39,816 nt of DNA, from the NCBI GenBank assembly GCA_024635875.1, contig JAGXIC010000017.1, positions 1 through 39,816 of the forward strand, given 5' to 3'. Positions within the stretch are counted from its first letter, which is position 1, and every line of letters starts with the position of its first letter. Below are positions 8,421 through 17,674 of this stretch, one piece after another. The notes under the pieces were generated by a model that was given only the letters and a program-made list of their open reading frames with translations, was not told the DNA's origin and ran no database searches. A program made the position numbers and the translations under genes. Source of the stretch: Pricia sp. GTDB taxonomy: Bacteria > Bacteroidota > Bacteroidia > Flavobacteriales > Flavobacteriaceae.

Positions 8421-8619
8421 GTCCCCTCCCCAACCCATTCATTCCTCTCACTCCTAAGGTCGCTCGTCGGATGCAAGCGGGGAGGGAGCCACATTTTATA
8501 GGTATTTAAAGCTTCAATTCTTCGACATTCTCCCGTTCAAGGAGAAATCGAGTTCTCCCCCCTCCCTTGTCTCCGAAGAGAGAGGCATGACCGAGAGGAA
8601 GATACAGTTAGAGAAGGGA
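8421..8619. repeat. Degenerate inverted-repeat intergenic element
   Basis: This is a longer, decayed copy of the element at 5841-5961. It starts gtcccctcccc and carries gcggggagggag and gttctcccccctccc inside. Its right arm is eroded (gttagagaaggga) and ends next to the permease stop at 8621. It fills the gap between two permease genes, and I see no gene in the gap. Confidence 0.55.
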
Positions 8620-8620
8620 T

Positions 8621-11068
8621 TTACTCCGTCCGCAAACTTTTCACCGGATTTCTATTCGCCGTAGCAATCGTTCGTATGCTTATAATCACCAATGCAATTA
8701 ACAGCATGGCAACGCCGCTGAGCACAAAAACCCACCAGCTCAGTTCCGTTTTATAAGCGAAATCCTGTAGCCAATTGTCCATACCCCACCAAGCGATTGG
8801 TGCGGCAATAGCAAAGGCAATGCCGACGAGCATCAAAAATTCCTTGCAGAGCAGGAGGTTCAGTTGTGCCAAGGTTGCGCCCAATATTTTCCGGATTCCG
8901 ATTTCTTTTGTCCGGCGTTCAGTGGTGTGGATGACCAAGCCTAGAAGGCCCAGGCAGCTGATGGCTATGGCTAGACCGGTCGCCCATGCCAGTAGTACGG
9001 AAGTTTTTCGTTCTTGTTCATAGAATTGTTTGATGGTGTCGTCCATGAATTTGGGGGCGAATTCAAAGTCGGGATATGTGTTTTCCCAAGCCCTTTCCAA
9101 TTTGGCAATATTTTGCGTCCATTCGCCAGCCCTATCGGGGTCAAAAGAAAGATGCAGGGTGGTAAACTGCGAATACTCTTTCCGGTCCCAATCGCCTATC
9201 AGTGCCATAGGTTCGATTCCCGTTCGTAACGATCGTTGGTAAAAATCGTCCATCACACCTACAATGGGGTACGCATATTCTCCTTCGCCCAAAAGTTTGC
9301 CGACAGCTTCTTCCGGAGCTTCGAAACCTAATTGTTTCATAAAGGTCTTGTTGATGACGTATTCGCGTATGGTATCGTTCAAAGGAGTTCTGCCCGCCAA
9401 CAACTTTAATTTATAAAGTTTCAAATAGTTGGCATCGCCATAAAGCAATTGTAGATCGGAACGTATTTCCGTCTCCCCGTCCTTATACAAAACGGCCGAT
9501 GCATGTGTCCCTCCTGAAGCCGGGGGATTACCGCCTAAGGTAATTGCATTAATTTGCGGAATCGCTTTTATCTCTTCCATAAACCGAAGTTTTTTGTCCA
9601 TTGATCGGTCATGGTACGGGGTTCGTACATAGGCGATGGCGTCGGTCTCAAAACCCATGTTTTTGGTCATCAAAAAATTCAGCTGTTTGCCTACCAACAA
9701 GGTCGCAATGATAAAAATCTGGGCGACGGCAAACTGGAAAACGGTCAAATACTTTCGCAATGAGCCTTTATTATTTCCCGGTAGAATTTGATTTTTTAGG
9801 ACCGACACAGGTTTGAAATGGGAAAGTACCAAAGCAGGATAAAATCCGGATAAGAGGGTCAAAACCAATAATAGACCAATGACCAAAACGATAAGCACCG
9901 GATTTTTAAATATGCCGAAGCCAACCCCTTGGGGCATAAAGTCAACAAAAAATCGCAGTAACCAATGTGATAGCATAATCGACACGATGGCGGCAGCCAA
10001 AGTTAAAATCAAGGTCTCGCCTAGAAATTGGTAGATCAACTGTTTTCGTGAACTCCCCAAGGTTTTTCGGATACCGATTTCCTTGGCACGCTGAGTCGCC
10101 TGTGCGGTATTCAGGTTGATAAAATTGATGCAGCCCAAAAGTAGAAGGAACAAGGCCACGAACGCCAAACTGATTAGCACGGGCCTACTGGCCTGGACCC
10201 TACTGTAATCGTATGTTCCGTAATCGGGATTGAGATGTATATCGGACAAGGGCTGTAGATGGAAATTCTGTCCGTGTCCAAAACTGACCATCTCTTCATC
10301 TTGATGTTCTTTTGCCAATGCCGTCAACTGTTTTTGTAACGCAGTCACATCGGTATTTGGCTTCAGTTTTATAAATAATTGGGAGGCATTATTTGTACTT
10401 GACCAGCCATCGTCTCCCAACAAACCTTTAAGGCCATTGGTACCCAAGGTATTTACAGATATAAATTCCTCAAAAATAAGATCAGTCCGGTTTTTGAAGT
10501 TCTCTACAACACCGGTAACCGTTGTTGGTACCGAATCATTATAGATTAAAGTGCGACCAATTATTTCTCCGGAAGGTATATCGGGAAAATATATATGTGC
10601 CCTATTCTCGGTCAAAACCACCTCGTTGGGATGGGCCAGGGCACTTTTTTCATCTCCGGCTACCCAATTGTATTCAAATATTTGAAAATGGCCGATGGTC
10701 GAATAGATGACATTTTCGGGTTCCATAAAAACCTTATCGGTTTCTTTGTTCTCCACTTTATAAGGCGGATTCGTAAAAAAGGGACTTACGGTTTCAACAT
10801 TCGGCGCCTTTTCTTTTAGGGCCTGTGCCAAAGGTACGGTAATGCCCGAATTGCTAAAGTTTCCTTGTGGCGATGAGAATTGGGTAACAACCCGATAGAC
10901 CCGCTCTCCATCTTTATGGAACGTATCAAAGGTCAAATCATAATATATCATCGCCCCTATGACAAAGGCAGCACTCAGCCCTATCGAAAGCCCGATGATG
11001 TTAATCAGGGAAAACGCCTTGTTCTTCCAGATGTTTCGGAAGGCGATTTTTAGATAGTTTCTCAACAT
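8621..11068 (-). CDS. FtsX/MacB-type ABC transporter permease (first gene of second ABC unit)
   Basis: 815 residues, starting MLRNYLKIAFRNIWKNKAFS. It has the same duplicated MacB_PCD-FtsX layout. TM1 is at ~20-42, the first FtsX block begins SLAFVALFLLLLGCINFINL with the coupling loop RAKEIGIRKTLGSS, and a middle helix lies in VFQFAVAQIFIIATLLV. The second FtsX block has RRTKEIGIRKILGATLAQ and ends NPVKSLRTE. It is the first gene of a three-gene minus-strand unit (two permeases and an ATPase). A sigma-54-like promoter and paired activator sites lie upstream, identical in spacing to those before the TolC gene. It is transcribed divergently from the LpxR-like gene. The substrate is unknown; MacB-type systems move lipoproteins, peptides or lipophilic compounds. 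Confidence 0.93.
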   Translation of the reverse strand: MLRNYLKIAFRNIWKNKAFSLINIIGLSIGLSAAFVIGAMIYYDLTFDTFHKDGERVYRVVTQFSSPQGNFSNSGITVPLAQALKEKAPNVETVSPFFTNPPYKVENKETDKVFMEPENVIYSTIGHFQIFEYNWVAGDEKSALAHPNEVVLTENRAHIYFPDIPSGEIIGRTLIYNDSVPTTVTGVVENFKNRTDLIFEEFISVNTLGTNGLKGLLGDDGWSSTNNASQLFIKLKPNTDVTALQKQLTALAKEHQDEEMVSFGHGQNFHLQPLSDIHLNPDYGTYDYSRVQASRPVLISLAFVALFLLLLGCINFINLNTAQATQRAKEIGIRKTLGSSRKQLIYQFLGETLILTLAAAIVSIMLSHWLLRFFVDFMPQGVGFGIFKNPVLIVLVIGLLLVLTLLSGFYPALVLSHFKPVSVLKNQILPGNNKGSLRKYLTVFQFAVAQIFIIATLLVGKQLNFLMTKNMGFETDAIAYVRTPYHDRSMDKKLRFMEEIKAIPQINAITLGGNPPASGGTHASAVLYKDGETEIRSDLQLLYGDANYLKLYKLKLLAGRTPLNDTIREYVINKTFMKQLGFEAPEEAVGKLLGEGEYAYPIVGVMDDFYQRSLRTGIEPMALIGDWDRKEYSQFTTLHLSFDPDRAGEWTQNIAKLERAWENTYPDFEFAPKFMDDTIKQFYEQERKTSVLLAWATGLAIAISCLGLLGLVIHTTERRTKEIGIRKILGATLAQLNLLLCKEFLMLVGIAFAIAAPIAWWGMDNWLQDFAYKTELSWWVFVLSGVAMLLIALVIISIRTIATANRNPVKSLRTE

Positions 11069-11089
11069 GGTTCTCTTCTTTGTTGTAGT

Positions 11090-11130
11090 GCTCCCATGGC
11101 TTTCAGGGTCGTTCTGACGTTTTTGGGAGC
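11090..11130 (-). promoter_or_regulatory. Hairpin in the leader of the 8621-11068 permease
   Basis: Inverted arms gctccca (11090-11096) and tgggagc (11124-11130) lie in the ~105-nt leader expected downstream of the sigma-54-like promoter. A second small palindrome around gctatagc (11137-11144) lies further 5' in the leader. The function is unknown; a structured 5' UTR is the simplest reading. Confidence 0.35.
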
Positions 11131-11183
11131 CCCTACGCTATAGCTAACGTAAGGAATTTATGGGATTGAAGCCGTTACTCCAA

Positions 11184-11201
11184 AATCGATTTTCGTGCCA
11201 C
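11184..11201 (-). promoter_or_regulatory. Sigma-54-like -24/-12 promoter for the second ABC unit
   Basis: On the minus strand the sequence reads TGGCACGAAAATCGAT. The -24 GG lies at 11198-11199 and matches TGGCACG exactly; ten bases later the -12 dinucleotide is GA (consensus GC). The weak -12 is offset by position: the -24 GG is exactly 65 bp from the near edge of the paired activator sites, as at the TolC promoter (29553-29568). Confidence 0.6.
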
Positions 11202-11263
11202 ATATATAAATAACTATAGTTCAATGTCTTACAAATAAAAAAAGCATTCAAATCTCATCAAAA

Positions 11264-11302
11264 TGTAAAATATTTGGACAGTCGCTGTACAATATATGGA
11301 CA
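11264..11302. promoter_or_regulatory. Paired activator-binding sites (upstream activating sequence), copy 1
   Basis: There are two 17-bp imperfect palindromes, TGTAAAATATTTGGACA (11264-11280) and TGTACAATATATGGACA (11286-11302), with starts 22 bp apart. Both share TGT-N11-ACA and a central AATA with the pair at 29632-29670. They lie between the divergent permease and LpxR-like genes and are inferred to bind the NtrC-type activator encoded at 29753. Confidence 0.65.
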
Positions 11303-11394
11303 CTCCCTAACCTTTTGGTGCCGCTTAAGCGCACTAAAACCATCTAAGGTTTCCCTTTTAAAACCTTCGCCGTATCACTTCCGTAAATTTGGTT

Positions 11395-12342
11395 ATGAAT
11401 CGATGCTTCTTTTTGATGCTTTTTCTTCCGAGCTTTATTGTTGCACAAAAAATAGATCACATGGTCTCTTTTCGCGACCTCAACAGCGCTTCCTATTTTA
11501 GGATCAATTATGATAACGACTTTTTTTCCGCGACCGATAAGGACTATACGCAAGGCTACAACTTGGAACTGGTAGCTCCCTTTCTCAAAAAAAGCCCGCT
11601 CAACTTTCTTCCCTTTGCTCCAAAAGGAACTGTTTCCAAATATGGACTTTCTATTGAACATATTGGTTTTACGCCGCAACAGTATCAACTCCCGGACATC
11701 CAATTCGGCGACCGGCCGTTTGCCGCAGCGATCATGCTCAAAAGTTTTCGTGTGGCGACCGATACCGTTAAAAAATCTAGAATAACATCTTCATTGAGCA
11801 TCGGCCTGATTGGTCCCGGTGCCTTTGGCAGGGAAATGCAGGCGGGCATCCATAGGTGGACCGGTAACAAGGTGCCCTTGGGCTGGCGAAATCAGATCAA
11901 AAACGATGTGGTGCTCAACTTTCGGTTGGCCTATGAAAAACGGCTGTGGTCGTATACCGACCTCATGGCCCTTAACGCTGCGGCGAGCGCGCAGTTGGGA
12001 ACCTTGTTCAACCATGTGTCTGCAGGAATCAATACGGCGATAGGTCTTGTAAACCGCCCCTACACTAAAGATAAAAAAGGGTTTCGATTATACCTTTATA
12101 CACAGCCCACGGTAAAACTCATAGGGTATGACGCAACACTTCAAGGCGGTTTGTTCAATAGGGACAGCCCCTATACCATTTCCGTTAATACCGTGAAACG
12201 CCTTACCGGCCAATTTGATTATGGTCTTGTCATCCAGATCCGAACCTTGTACTTCGAATATACCCGTTCCCTTATCACCCGGGAATTTGACTCAGGACAA
12301 GCTTCCGCTTGGGGCGGGATAAACGTAGGATTTAGCTTTTAG
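11395..12342 (+). CDS. LpxR-family (DUF2219) outer membrane lipid A deacylase-like protein
   Basis: 315 residues from the ATG at 11395; a TTG two codons earlier is less likely. Residues 1-18 (MNRCFFLMLFLPSFIVAQ) are a signal peptide. The mature protein shows LpxR/DUF2219 hallmarks: NYDNDFFSATDKDYTQGYNL (Asn-Asp and YTxG), then SIEHIGFTPQQY with a His, then GDRPFAA, and an aromatic C-terminal strand INVGFSF suited to beta-barrel insertion. Characterised LpxR removes the 3'-acyloxyacyl group of lipid A at the outer membrane. It lies on the opposite strand to the ABC permeases flanking it, which suggests an envelope-related theme. Activity on lipid A in this organism is inferred from family only. 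Confidence 0.85.
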   Translation: MNRCFFLMLFLPSFIVAQKIDHMVSFRDLNSASYFRINYDNDFFSATDKDYTQGYNLELVAPFLKKSPLNFLPFAPKGTVSKYGLSIEHIGFTPQQYQLPDIQFGDRPFAAAIMLKSFRVATDTVKKSRITSSLSIGLIGPGAFGREMQAGIHRWTGNKVPLGWRNQIKNDVVLNFRLAYEKRLWSYTDLMALNAAASAQLGTLFNHVSAGINTAIGLVNRPYTKDKKGFRLYLYTQPTVKLIGYDATLQGGLFNRDSPYTISVNTVKRLTGQFDYGLVIQIRTLYFEYTRSLITREFDSGQASAWGGINVGFSF

Positions 12343-12495
12343 TGTTAAAATTAGTATTCAAAAATTTTAATTGATATGGCTATCCGTTTCGCTAAATCGC
12401 TTTTTTGTACAGCTTTGGTGTTTTAAAATCTTGAATTACATGGCCGATCACCAAAATTTTGCATCACAAACGAAATCAATGCGGTCTGCATTATC

Positions 12496-14928
12496 TTATT
12501 CCGAACCCAAGCTTGTTGCTGGATTCACTATTGCCGCCTTGACACTTTGATAACTTACTGTTAGTATGGCCACCCCGACCGCCAACAGGGCAGCGATTGC
12601 GAAAACACCCCATCCTATTTCCATTCGATAGGAAAAATCTTCGAGCCATTTGTTCATTATGTACCATCCAACGGGCAAGGCTATGGCTATAGCGATTGCG
12701 ACCAGTTTGAGAAAATCAGTGGTGAGCCTATATGTTATTTGACCAATACTGGCTCCCAGAACTTTGCGTATTCCGATTTCCTTGGTCCGTTTTTGGGCGT
12801 TGAAGGCGGCCAGACCGAAGAGACCTAGACACGCAATTAATATGGAGAGCATGGTAAAAACCATAAAGATTTTGCTCAACCGCTGCTCCGCTTCGTAGGT
12901 GGTATTAAAAGATTCTTCCATAAACCTATAACTGAAGGGCTGACCAGGGGCGATGTCGTTCCAAATATCTTCGATATCGACTATGGTAATCTTAAAATTA
13001 TCTGCTTTTAGTTTTACGGCCAAACTTCCCGTAGAAGGTTGCATAAAAAGGCCCAATGCACCGATATTTTTACGTAGGGTTTGATAATGAAAATTTTTAA
13101 CGACTCCTATCACGGTATAGAATACCTTTTCTTCGAGATCGGCATCCTCAGTAATCCGCATCCCCAAGGCTTCGTTAGGGGTAACGCCCATAACCGAGAG
13201 GGTAGCCTCGTTGATGATGACGGATGTTGAATCGGTGATGAAGCTCTTATCAAAATTTCGTCCGGCAATGAGTTGCATGTCAAGAGTAGATAGATAATCC
13301 GGATCAACACCCCATTCCTGCATCTGAATGGCGTGCTCCTGACTCATGGCCCCCTCCTCAAAGAAAGAACTGTCAGATCGGAACGAAGGCGTAGGGAGAA
13401 AACCGCTCATGGTCGCATTTTGCACCCCACCTAGTTTGACCACTTCTTCCTTAAAGGCCCCCGCCTTATCACCCGCTGCATAGGTATCGTTGATAAGAAC
13501 AATTTGATCTTTGGCATATCCAAGGTCCCGACCTTGGATAAATTGTAACTGCTGAAAAACGACTAGGGTGGCCACAATCAAAAAAACGGAAATAGCGAAT
13601 TGAAAGACCACTAGCGTATTTCGGATATTACCACCACCTGCTTTAGTTTGCCCACCGCCCTTTAGGGTTTTCACGGGCATAAAACGGGACATAACAAATG
13701 CAGGGTAACTTCCTGAAAAAAGTCCCAAAAATACGGTTGCTGATAACAAAATTATCCAAAACCAGGGGCTTGTAAACGGTATGGCAACGGACTTTCCGGA
13801 AAGGTCATTAAAAAATGGTAGAGCCACAATAGCGATGACTACGGCAAACACTAGTGAAAGAAACGAAATAAGGCCCGATTCCGTCAAGAATTGGCGTACC
13901 AAATCAGCCTTGTTGGACCCTAAAGTCTTCCGGATGCCGACCTCTTTGGCCCTTTTCAGGGAATGAGCCGTAGAAAGGTTCATAAAATTTACGCCTGCCA
14001 ACACTATTAAGAACAGACCGATAAACAAAAGAATATACACGTTTTGGATACTGCTGTTGGCACTGAGTTCCGTATTGCGGTTCGAATACAGGTGCATATC
14101 GGTCAGCGGCATGGTATGATACCGAATATAGTTGCCGGAAGCTGCAAAAGATTCGGCCGTCATCCCCGGAAAATATTCTTGTGCCCAAGGCAGCATGTAT
14201 TTTTCGAGCATATCCTGTAATTTTACTTCAAAGCGATCGATATTCGCACTAGGAATCAATTTGACGAACGTAAAAAAGTTGTTGCTGCCCCATAGGTTTT
14301 CCCGTGAGGCCGGATTGCCCGCCATGGCCATAAAAACCGTGTAATCCCTTAAAAAGGAATTCTCGGGAAGGTCGTCGATAACCCCATTTACGGTATAGGT
14401 ATCGGTATTGTTCAGCAAAAGGCTTTGTCCCATAGTATCTATGGCACCAAAATATTTTTCAGCAGCTGTTTTCGTAAGCACCAAGGTATTCGGTTCGGTC
14501 AGGGCAGTCTTGGCATCGCCCACAAGCAGACCGATGTCGAACATATCAAAAACAGTGGAATCGGCAAAGGTTACGTGCATTTCCTTCGTATTGGCATTAG
14601 TACCGGATTTTCGGATCAATATACTCCCAAGGTTACGAAACCTAACGGTGTTTTCCACTTCGGAATAATCCCGTTGCAAGGCCCCGGCCATGGGTGGGGC
14701 GGCCTCGGCGGAAAGGATTTCCGCACCGCCAAACTTGATATCGGTATCTATTCTGTAGATGCGGTCGGCATCAGCGAACATTTTGTCGAAGCTCAGCTCA
14801 TGGTAAATGTACAGTGAAATCAGCAGCCCCCCGGCCATTCCGATAGCTAATCCAAACGTATTCAGAAAGGTGAGGAAGGGTTGCTTTTTTAGGCTACGCC
14901 AGGCGATTTTTAGATGGTTCTTGAACAT
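12496..14928 (-). CDS. FtsX/MacB-type ABC transporter permease (last gene of the TolC-led unit)
   Basis: 810 residues, starting MFKNHLKIAWRSLKKQPFLT. TM1 is at ~20-42. The first FtsX block has VLAGVNFMNLSTAHSLKRAK then EVGIRKTLGSNKADLV, the middle helix is in FQFAISVFLIVATLVVFQQL, and the second FtsX block has RTKEIGIRKVLGASIGQI, ending NPATSLGSE. It is the most distal permease of the long minus-strand run starting at TolC, followed by the convergent LpxR-like gene. The first ~26 coding bases are nearly identical to those of the 15174-17591 permease, pointing to a tandem duplication. The periplasmic domains are well diverged, so the paralogues probably differ in partner or cargo. Confidence 0.92.
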   Translation of the reverse strand: MFKNHLKIAWRSLKKQPFLTFLNTFGLAIGMAGGLLISLYIYHELSFDKMFADADRIYRIDTDIKFGGAEILSAEAAPPMAGALQRDYSEVENTVRFRNLGSILIRKSGTNANTKEMHVTFADSTVFDMFDIGLLVGDAKTALTEPNTLVLTKTAAEKYFGAIDTMGQSLLLNNTDTYTVNGVIDDLPENSFLRDYTVFMAMAGNPASRENLWGSNNFFTFVKLIPSANIDRFEVKLQDMLEKYMLPWAQEYFPGMTAESFAASGNYIRYHTMPLTDMHLYSNRNTELSANSSIQNVYILLFIGLFLIVLAGVNFMNLSTAHSLKRAKEVGIRKTLGSNKADLVRQFLTESGLISFLSLVFAVVIAIVALPFFNDLSGKSVAIPFTSPWFWIILLSATVFLGLFSGSYPAFVMSRFMPVKTLKGGGQTKAGGGNIRNTLVVFQFAISVFLIVATLVVFQQLQFIQGRDLGYAKDQIVLINDTYAAGDKAGAFKEEVVKLGGVQNATMSGFLPTPSFRSDSSFFEEGAMSQEHAIQMQEWGVDPDYLSTLDMQLIAGRNFDKSFITDSTSVIINEATLSVMGVTPNEALGMRITEDADLEEKVFYTVIGVVKNFHYQTLRKNIGALGLFMQPSTGSLAVKLKADNFKITIVDIEDIWNDIAPGQPFSYRFMEESFNTTYEAEQRLSKIFMVFTMLSILIACLGLFGLAAFNAQKRTKEIGIRKVLGASIGQITYRLTTDFLKLVAIAIAIALPVGWYIMNKWLEDFSYRMEIGWGVFAIAALLAVGVAILTVSYQSVKAAIVNPATSLGSE

Positions 14929-14947
14929 AAGAATTCTTTATTTTGTC

Positions 14948-14967
14948 ATTCCCGCGAAGGCGGGAAT
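14948..14967. repeat. attcccgcgaaggcgggaat hairpin repeat
   Basis: A perfect 8-bp stem with a short loop, ending about 19 nt upstream of the permease start at 14928 (minus strand). The gap 14929-15173 holds only this hairpin, an AT-rich stretch and the element at 15048. Confidence 0.75.
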
Positions 14968-15047
14968 CTGTTTAATATTATTTAAAAATAATCTTATCCG
15001 CTATTCGTTTTTTTGATTGTTCGCATAATTCGAAAACTTGCCCCAGA

Positions 15048-15174
15048 GTCCCCTCCCCAACCCTCCCCGAGGGGAGGGAGCTCCTGCTTAGAATTAATTT
15101 GAAGTTCCGATTTATTTTCATTTTCAATACTAAAAAGGAGTTCTCCCCCCTACGGGGGGAGCTAGAGGGGGGAC
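15048..15174. repeat. Inverted-repeat intergenic element abutting permease stop
   Basis: It starts gtcccctcccc at 15048 and ends gaggggggac at 15174, overlapping the last base of the stop codon of the 15174-17591 permease. Internal hairpins are cctccccgaggggagg and ctcccccctacggggggag. It is very similar to 5841-5961 in size (~125 bp) and layout. Confidence 0.75.
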
Positions 15175-17591
15175 TACTCCGCCCTTAAACTCTTAAGAGG
15201 CTGAATCAACGCCGCACCGACCGATTGATAGCTTATGGTCAGAATGGCAATGCCTAAGGCAATACCGCCCGCTGCCAAGAATATTTCCCAGCCTATGTCG
15301 ATGCGATATGCGAAATCTTCCAACCATCTGCTCATCGCATACCAACCTATGGGTATGGCAAGGGCTATGGAAATCAGTATCAATTTCATAAAATCCAAAG
15401 TCAACAATTGATAAATACTCCTGAACGGCGCGCCAAGCACCAAACGGATGCTTATTTCCTTTTTACGCTGTTCGACCATAAAGGCGGACAGGGCAAAGAG
15501 GCCCAAGCAGGCGACAAAAATGGCGAACAGTGCAAAGCTGTTAAAAATGATGCCCATTCGCTGAACATCGGCATGCATTTGGGTAAACTCTCGGTCTAAA
15601 AAACTATAGTTGATGGATTGGTTCGGCACGTTTTTGTTCCAAATGGATGTGATGGATGCCAGGGCCTCGTTGATATTCCCTTTTTCCAGTTTTACGGATA
15701 CCGCTCCGATATCTTTACCTATGACCAAGGAAAGGGATGAAATATCCTCCTTCAATGATTTAAAGTGAAAGTCTTCGACAACACCGACTACGGTCAAAAT
15801 TTGGCCATTGTTGTCCAATTCTTTTCCTACTGGGTCGGTCAACACAAGTTCTTGCGCCATTTTGGAATTGATGATGATGGAATTGATGGAATCGGAAGCA
15901 AATTCCCTGGAGAAATCGCGACCTTCTTTCAGCTGAATGCCCAGAGTATTGATATAGTCGTAATCGACCCTCCAGATTTGGGCGGGAATACCCCTGCCCT
16001 CGTTGCCTTCATCGGCCCTTCTAAACGTATTACCGTTTCTACTGCCCCCATCGATTGGCAAATAATTTGTGGCGGTAACTTCTTTTACCTGAGGTAATTG
16101 CAAGAGCTGTTCCTTGAACGTGTCGGAACGGTTTCCCAAAACTCCCGTACCTTCGAGAACTACTACCTGCTCTTTATCATAGCCCAATTCCTTTTTTAGG
16201 ATAAAGTCCATTTGGCGGTAAATGATCAAGGTGCCAATAATCAATATCACCGAAGTGGTAAATTGAAAAATGACGAGGCCACTCCGAAGTTTTCCGCTTT
16301 TGCTTCCTACGCTAAGTTTACCTTTCAATACGTTGACAGGCCTAAATGCCGATAAATAGAATGCTGGATACAGTCCGGCAACAACGCCCACCATTACCGA
16401 AGAGACAAAGAGTATCGGCAAAAACCACCAAGCGGACCAAGGCATGACGATGGTTTTGCCCGCAATGGCATTGAACGAAGGCAGTAACCCCCAAGCCAAT
16501 AAAATACCCAGAACAAAGGAGATAAGGCTAAAAACGACGGATTCGGTCAGAAACTGGGCCACGAGATTTCGCTTAAAAGCACCCACGGTCTTTCTTAGGC
16601 CGACTTCCTTGGCCCTGTTGGCCGATTTTGCCGTAGAAAGATTGATAAAATTGATAACGGCTAAGAGCAAGACGAACCCAGCAATGGCGGCAAACAACCA
16701 AACGAACCGGATGTCGCCGTGTTGTAATCCATCCGCCATCCTAATATCAGTCCGCAAATGGATATCGGTCACTGGCTGCAACTTGTATTCAAAAGTTTTC
16801 AGCACCTCTATAAAATCCGGGCCGCGACCCCGTTCCAATTGTGCGGGAATCAAATATTTCTCTACGAGAGATTTCATTTTTTGTTCCAGTTGCAAAACAT
16901 TCGCATTCGGGTCGACCAAGATATAGGTAAAGTAGTTCTGGTTTGTCCAGCTCCCGCTGGGATCCTCAATAGGAAGTATAAAATCGAAGTCGAGATGCGA
17001 GTTCTTGGGGACATCTTTCATCACCCCCGTTACTTTAAACGGTTTTGAGGCGTCATTATCCAAGATAATGGTCTGCCCCAATGCATTTACGTTCTGAAAG
17101 TATTTGTCGGCCTTCGATTTAGAAATGACAATGCTTTGCGGATCGGTCAGCGCCGATTCCGGGTTGCCCTGCTCTAAGCCAATCTCTAGAATATCGAACG
17201 CCTCTTGGTCGGCAAGAATAAACCCATCCTCAAAAGTGTTCTGCGATTTCCCGGTCAAGCGCATTCCCCGCTTGCCGGCACCGAAAATCTCTATAGTATT
17301 TACTTTGCCCGCTTTAATTATTTCCGGGAAGTCGGTCTGGATGGCATCGGCAAAATGCAGTTGAAAATGCGTGCTTTTGAAAAGCTCGCCTTCGAACGTC
17401 CCTTGCATCACCACCCTGAATATTTGATCTTTGTTGGCGTAATGTTTGTCATAGCTGACCTCATTTCGAATGAACAGGGCTATTAAAAGGCAAGCAGTGA
17501 TACCCACGGCAAAACCACCGATTTTGATGGAGGTAAAGAGCTTATCTTTTCTGATGCTTCGCCAGGCGATTTTTAGATGGTTTTTGAACAT
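15174..17591 (-). CDS. FtsX/MacB-type ABC transporter permease
   Basis: 805 residues, starting MFKNHLKIAWRSIRKDKLFT. TM1 is within IGGFAVGITACLLIALFI. The first FtsX block contains VINFINLSTAKSANRAKEVG and LRKTVGAFKRNLV, the middle helix is FQFTTSVILIIGTLIIYRQM, and the second FtsX block has VEQRKKEISIRLVLGAPFRS, ending PLKSLRAE. It is a duplicated MacB_PCD-FtsX chain placed between the head-GIN gene and the 12496-14928 permease. The second coupling loop (KKEISIRLVLGAP) departs from the RTKEIGIRKVLGAS seen in most copies, so its interface with the ATPase may be tuned differently. The substrate is unknown. Confidence 0.92.
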   Translation of the reverse strand: MFKNHLKIAWRSIRKDKLFTSIKIGGFAVGITACLLIALFIRNEVSYDKHYANKDQIFRVVMQGTFEGELFKSTHFQLHFADAIQTDFPEIIKAGKVNTIEIFGAGKRGMRLTGKSQNTFEDGFILADQEAFDILEIGLEQGNPESALTDPQSIVISKSKADKYFQNVNALGQTIILDNDASKPFKVTGVMKDVPKNSHLDFDFILPIEDPSGSWTNQNYFTYILVDPNANVLQLEQKMKSLVEKYLIPAQLERGRGPDFIEVLKTFEYKLQPVTDIHLRTDIRMADGLQHGDIRFVWLFAAIAGFVLLLAVINFINLSTAKSANRAKEVGLRKTVGAFKRNLVAQFLTESVVFSLISFVLGILLAWGLLPSFNAIAGKTIVMPWSAWWFLPILFVSSVMVGVVAGLYPAFYLSAFRPVNVLKGKLSVGSKSGKLRSGLVIFQFTTSVILIIGTLIIYRQMDFILKKELGYDKEQVVVLEGTGVLGNRSDTFKEQLLQLPQVKEVTATNYLPIDGGSRNGNTFRRADEGNEGRGIPAQIWRVDYDYINTLGIQLKEGRDFSREFASDSINSIIINSKMAQELVLTDPVGKELDNNGQILTVVGVVEDFHFKSLKEDISSLSLVIGKDIGAVSVKLEKGNINEALASITSIWNKNVPNQSINYSFLDREFTQMHADVQRMGIIFNSFALFAIFVACLGLFALSAFMVEQRKKEISIRLVLGAPFRSIYQLLTLDFMKLILISIALAIPIGWYAMSRWLEDFAYRIDIGWEIFLAAGGIALGIAILTISYQSVGAALIQPLKSLRAE

Positions 17592-17608
17592 AAATATCTA
17601 TTTTTGTT

Positions 17609-17652
17609 ATTCCCGAACCTCGACTCCGCTAAGAATAAACCCCGGCGGGAAT
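17609..17652. repeat. Interrupted attcccg/gcgggaat hairpin repeat
   Basis: Arms attcccg (17609-17615) and gcgggaat (ending 17652) are separated by ~29 nt including cctcgactccgct. It begins about 17 nt upstream of the permease start at 17591, matching the placement of the other copies, but the loop has an insertion. Confidence 0.55.
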
Positions 17653-17674
17653 CTGTTTCTTCTCTCTCTGAAAT

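Noticed and set aside
8347-8451. 35-residue N-terminal extension of the 5965-8346 permease
   Set aside because: The extension lies in the intergenic repeat, and all paralogues begin at M[LF][KR]N/Y...K..FRN, matching the ATG at 8346.
11317-11330. GG-N10-GC match on the plus strand before the LpxR-like gene
   Set aside because: Flanking bases do not fit TGGCACG/TTGC, and it is only ~15 bp from the activator sites, too close for the usual looping arrangement. Chance match is likely.
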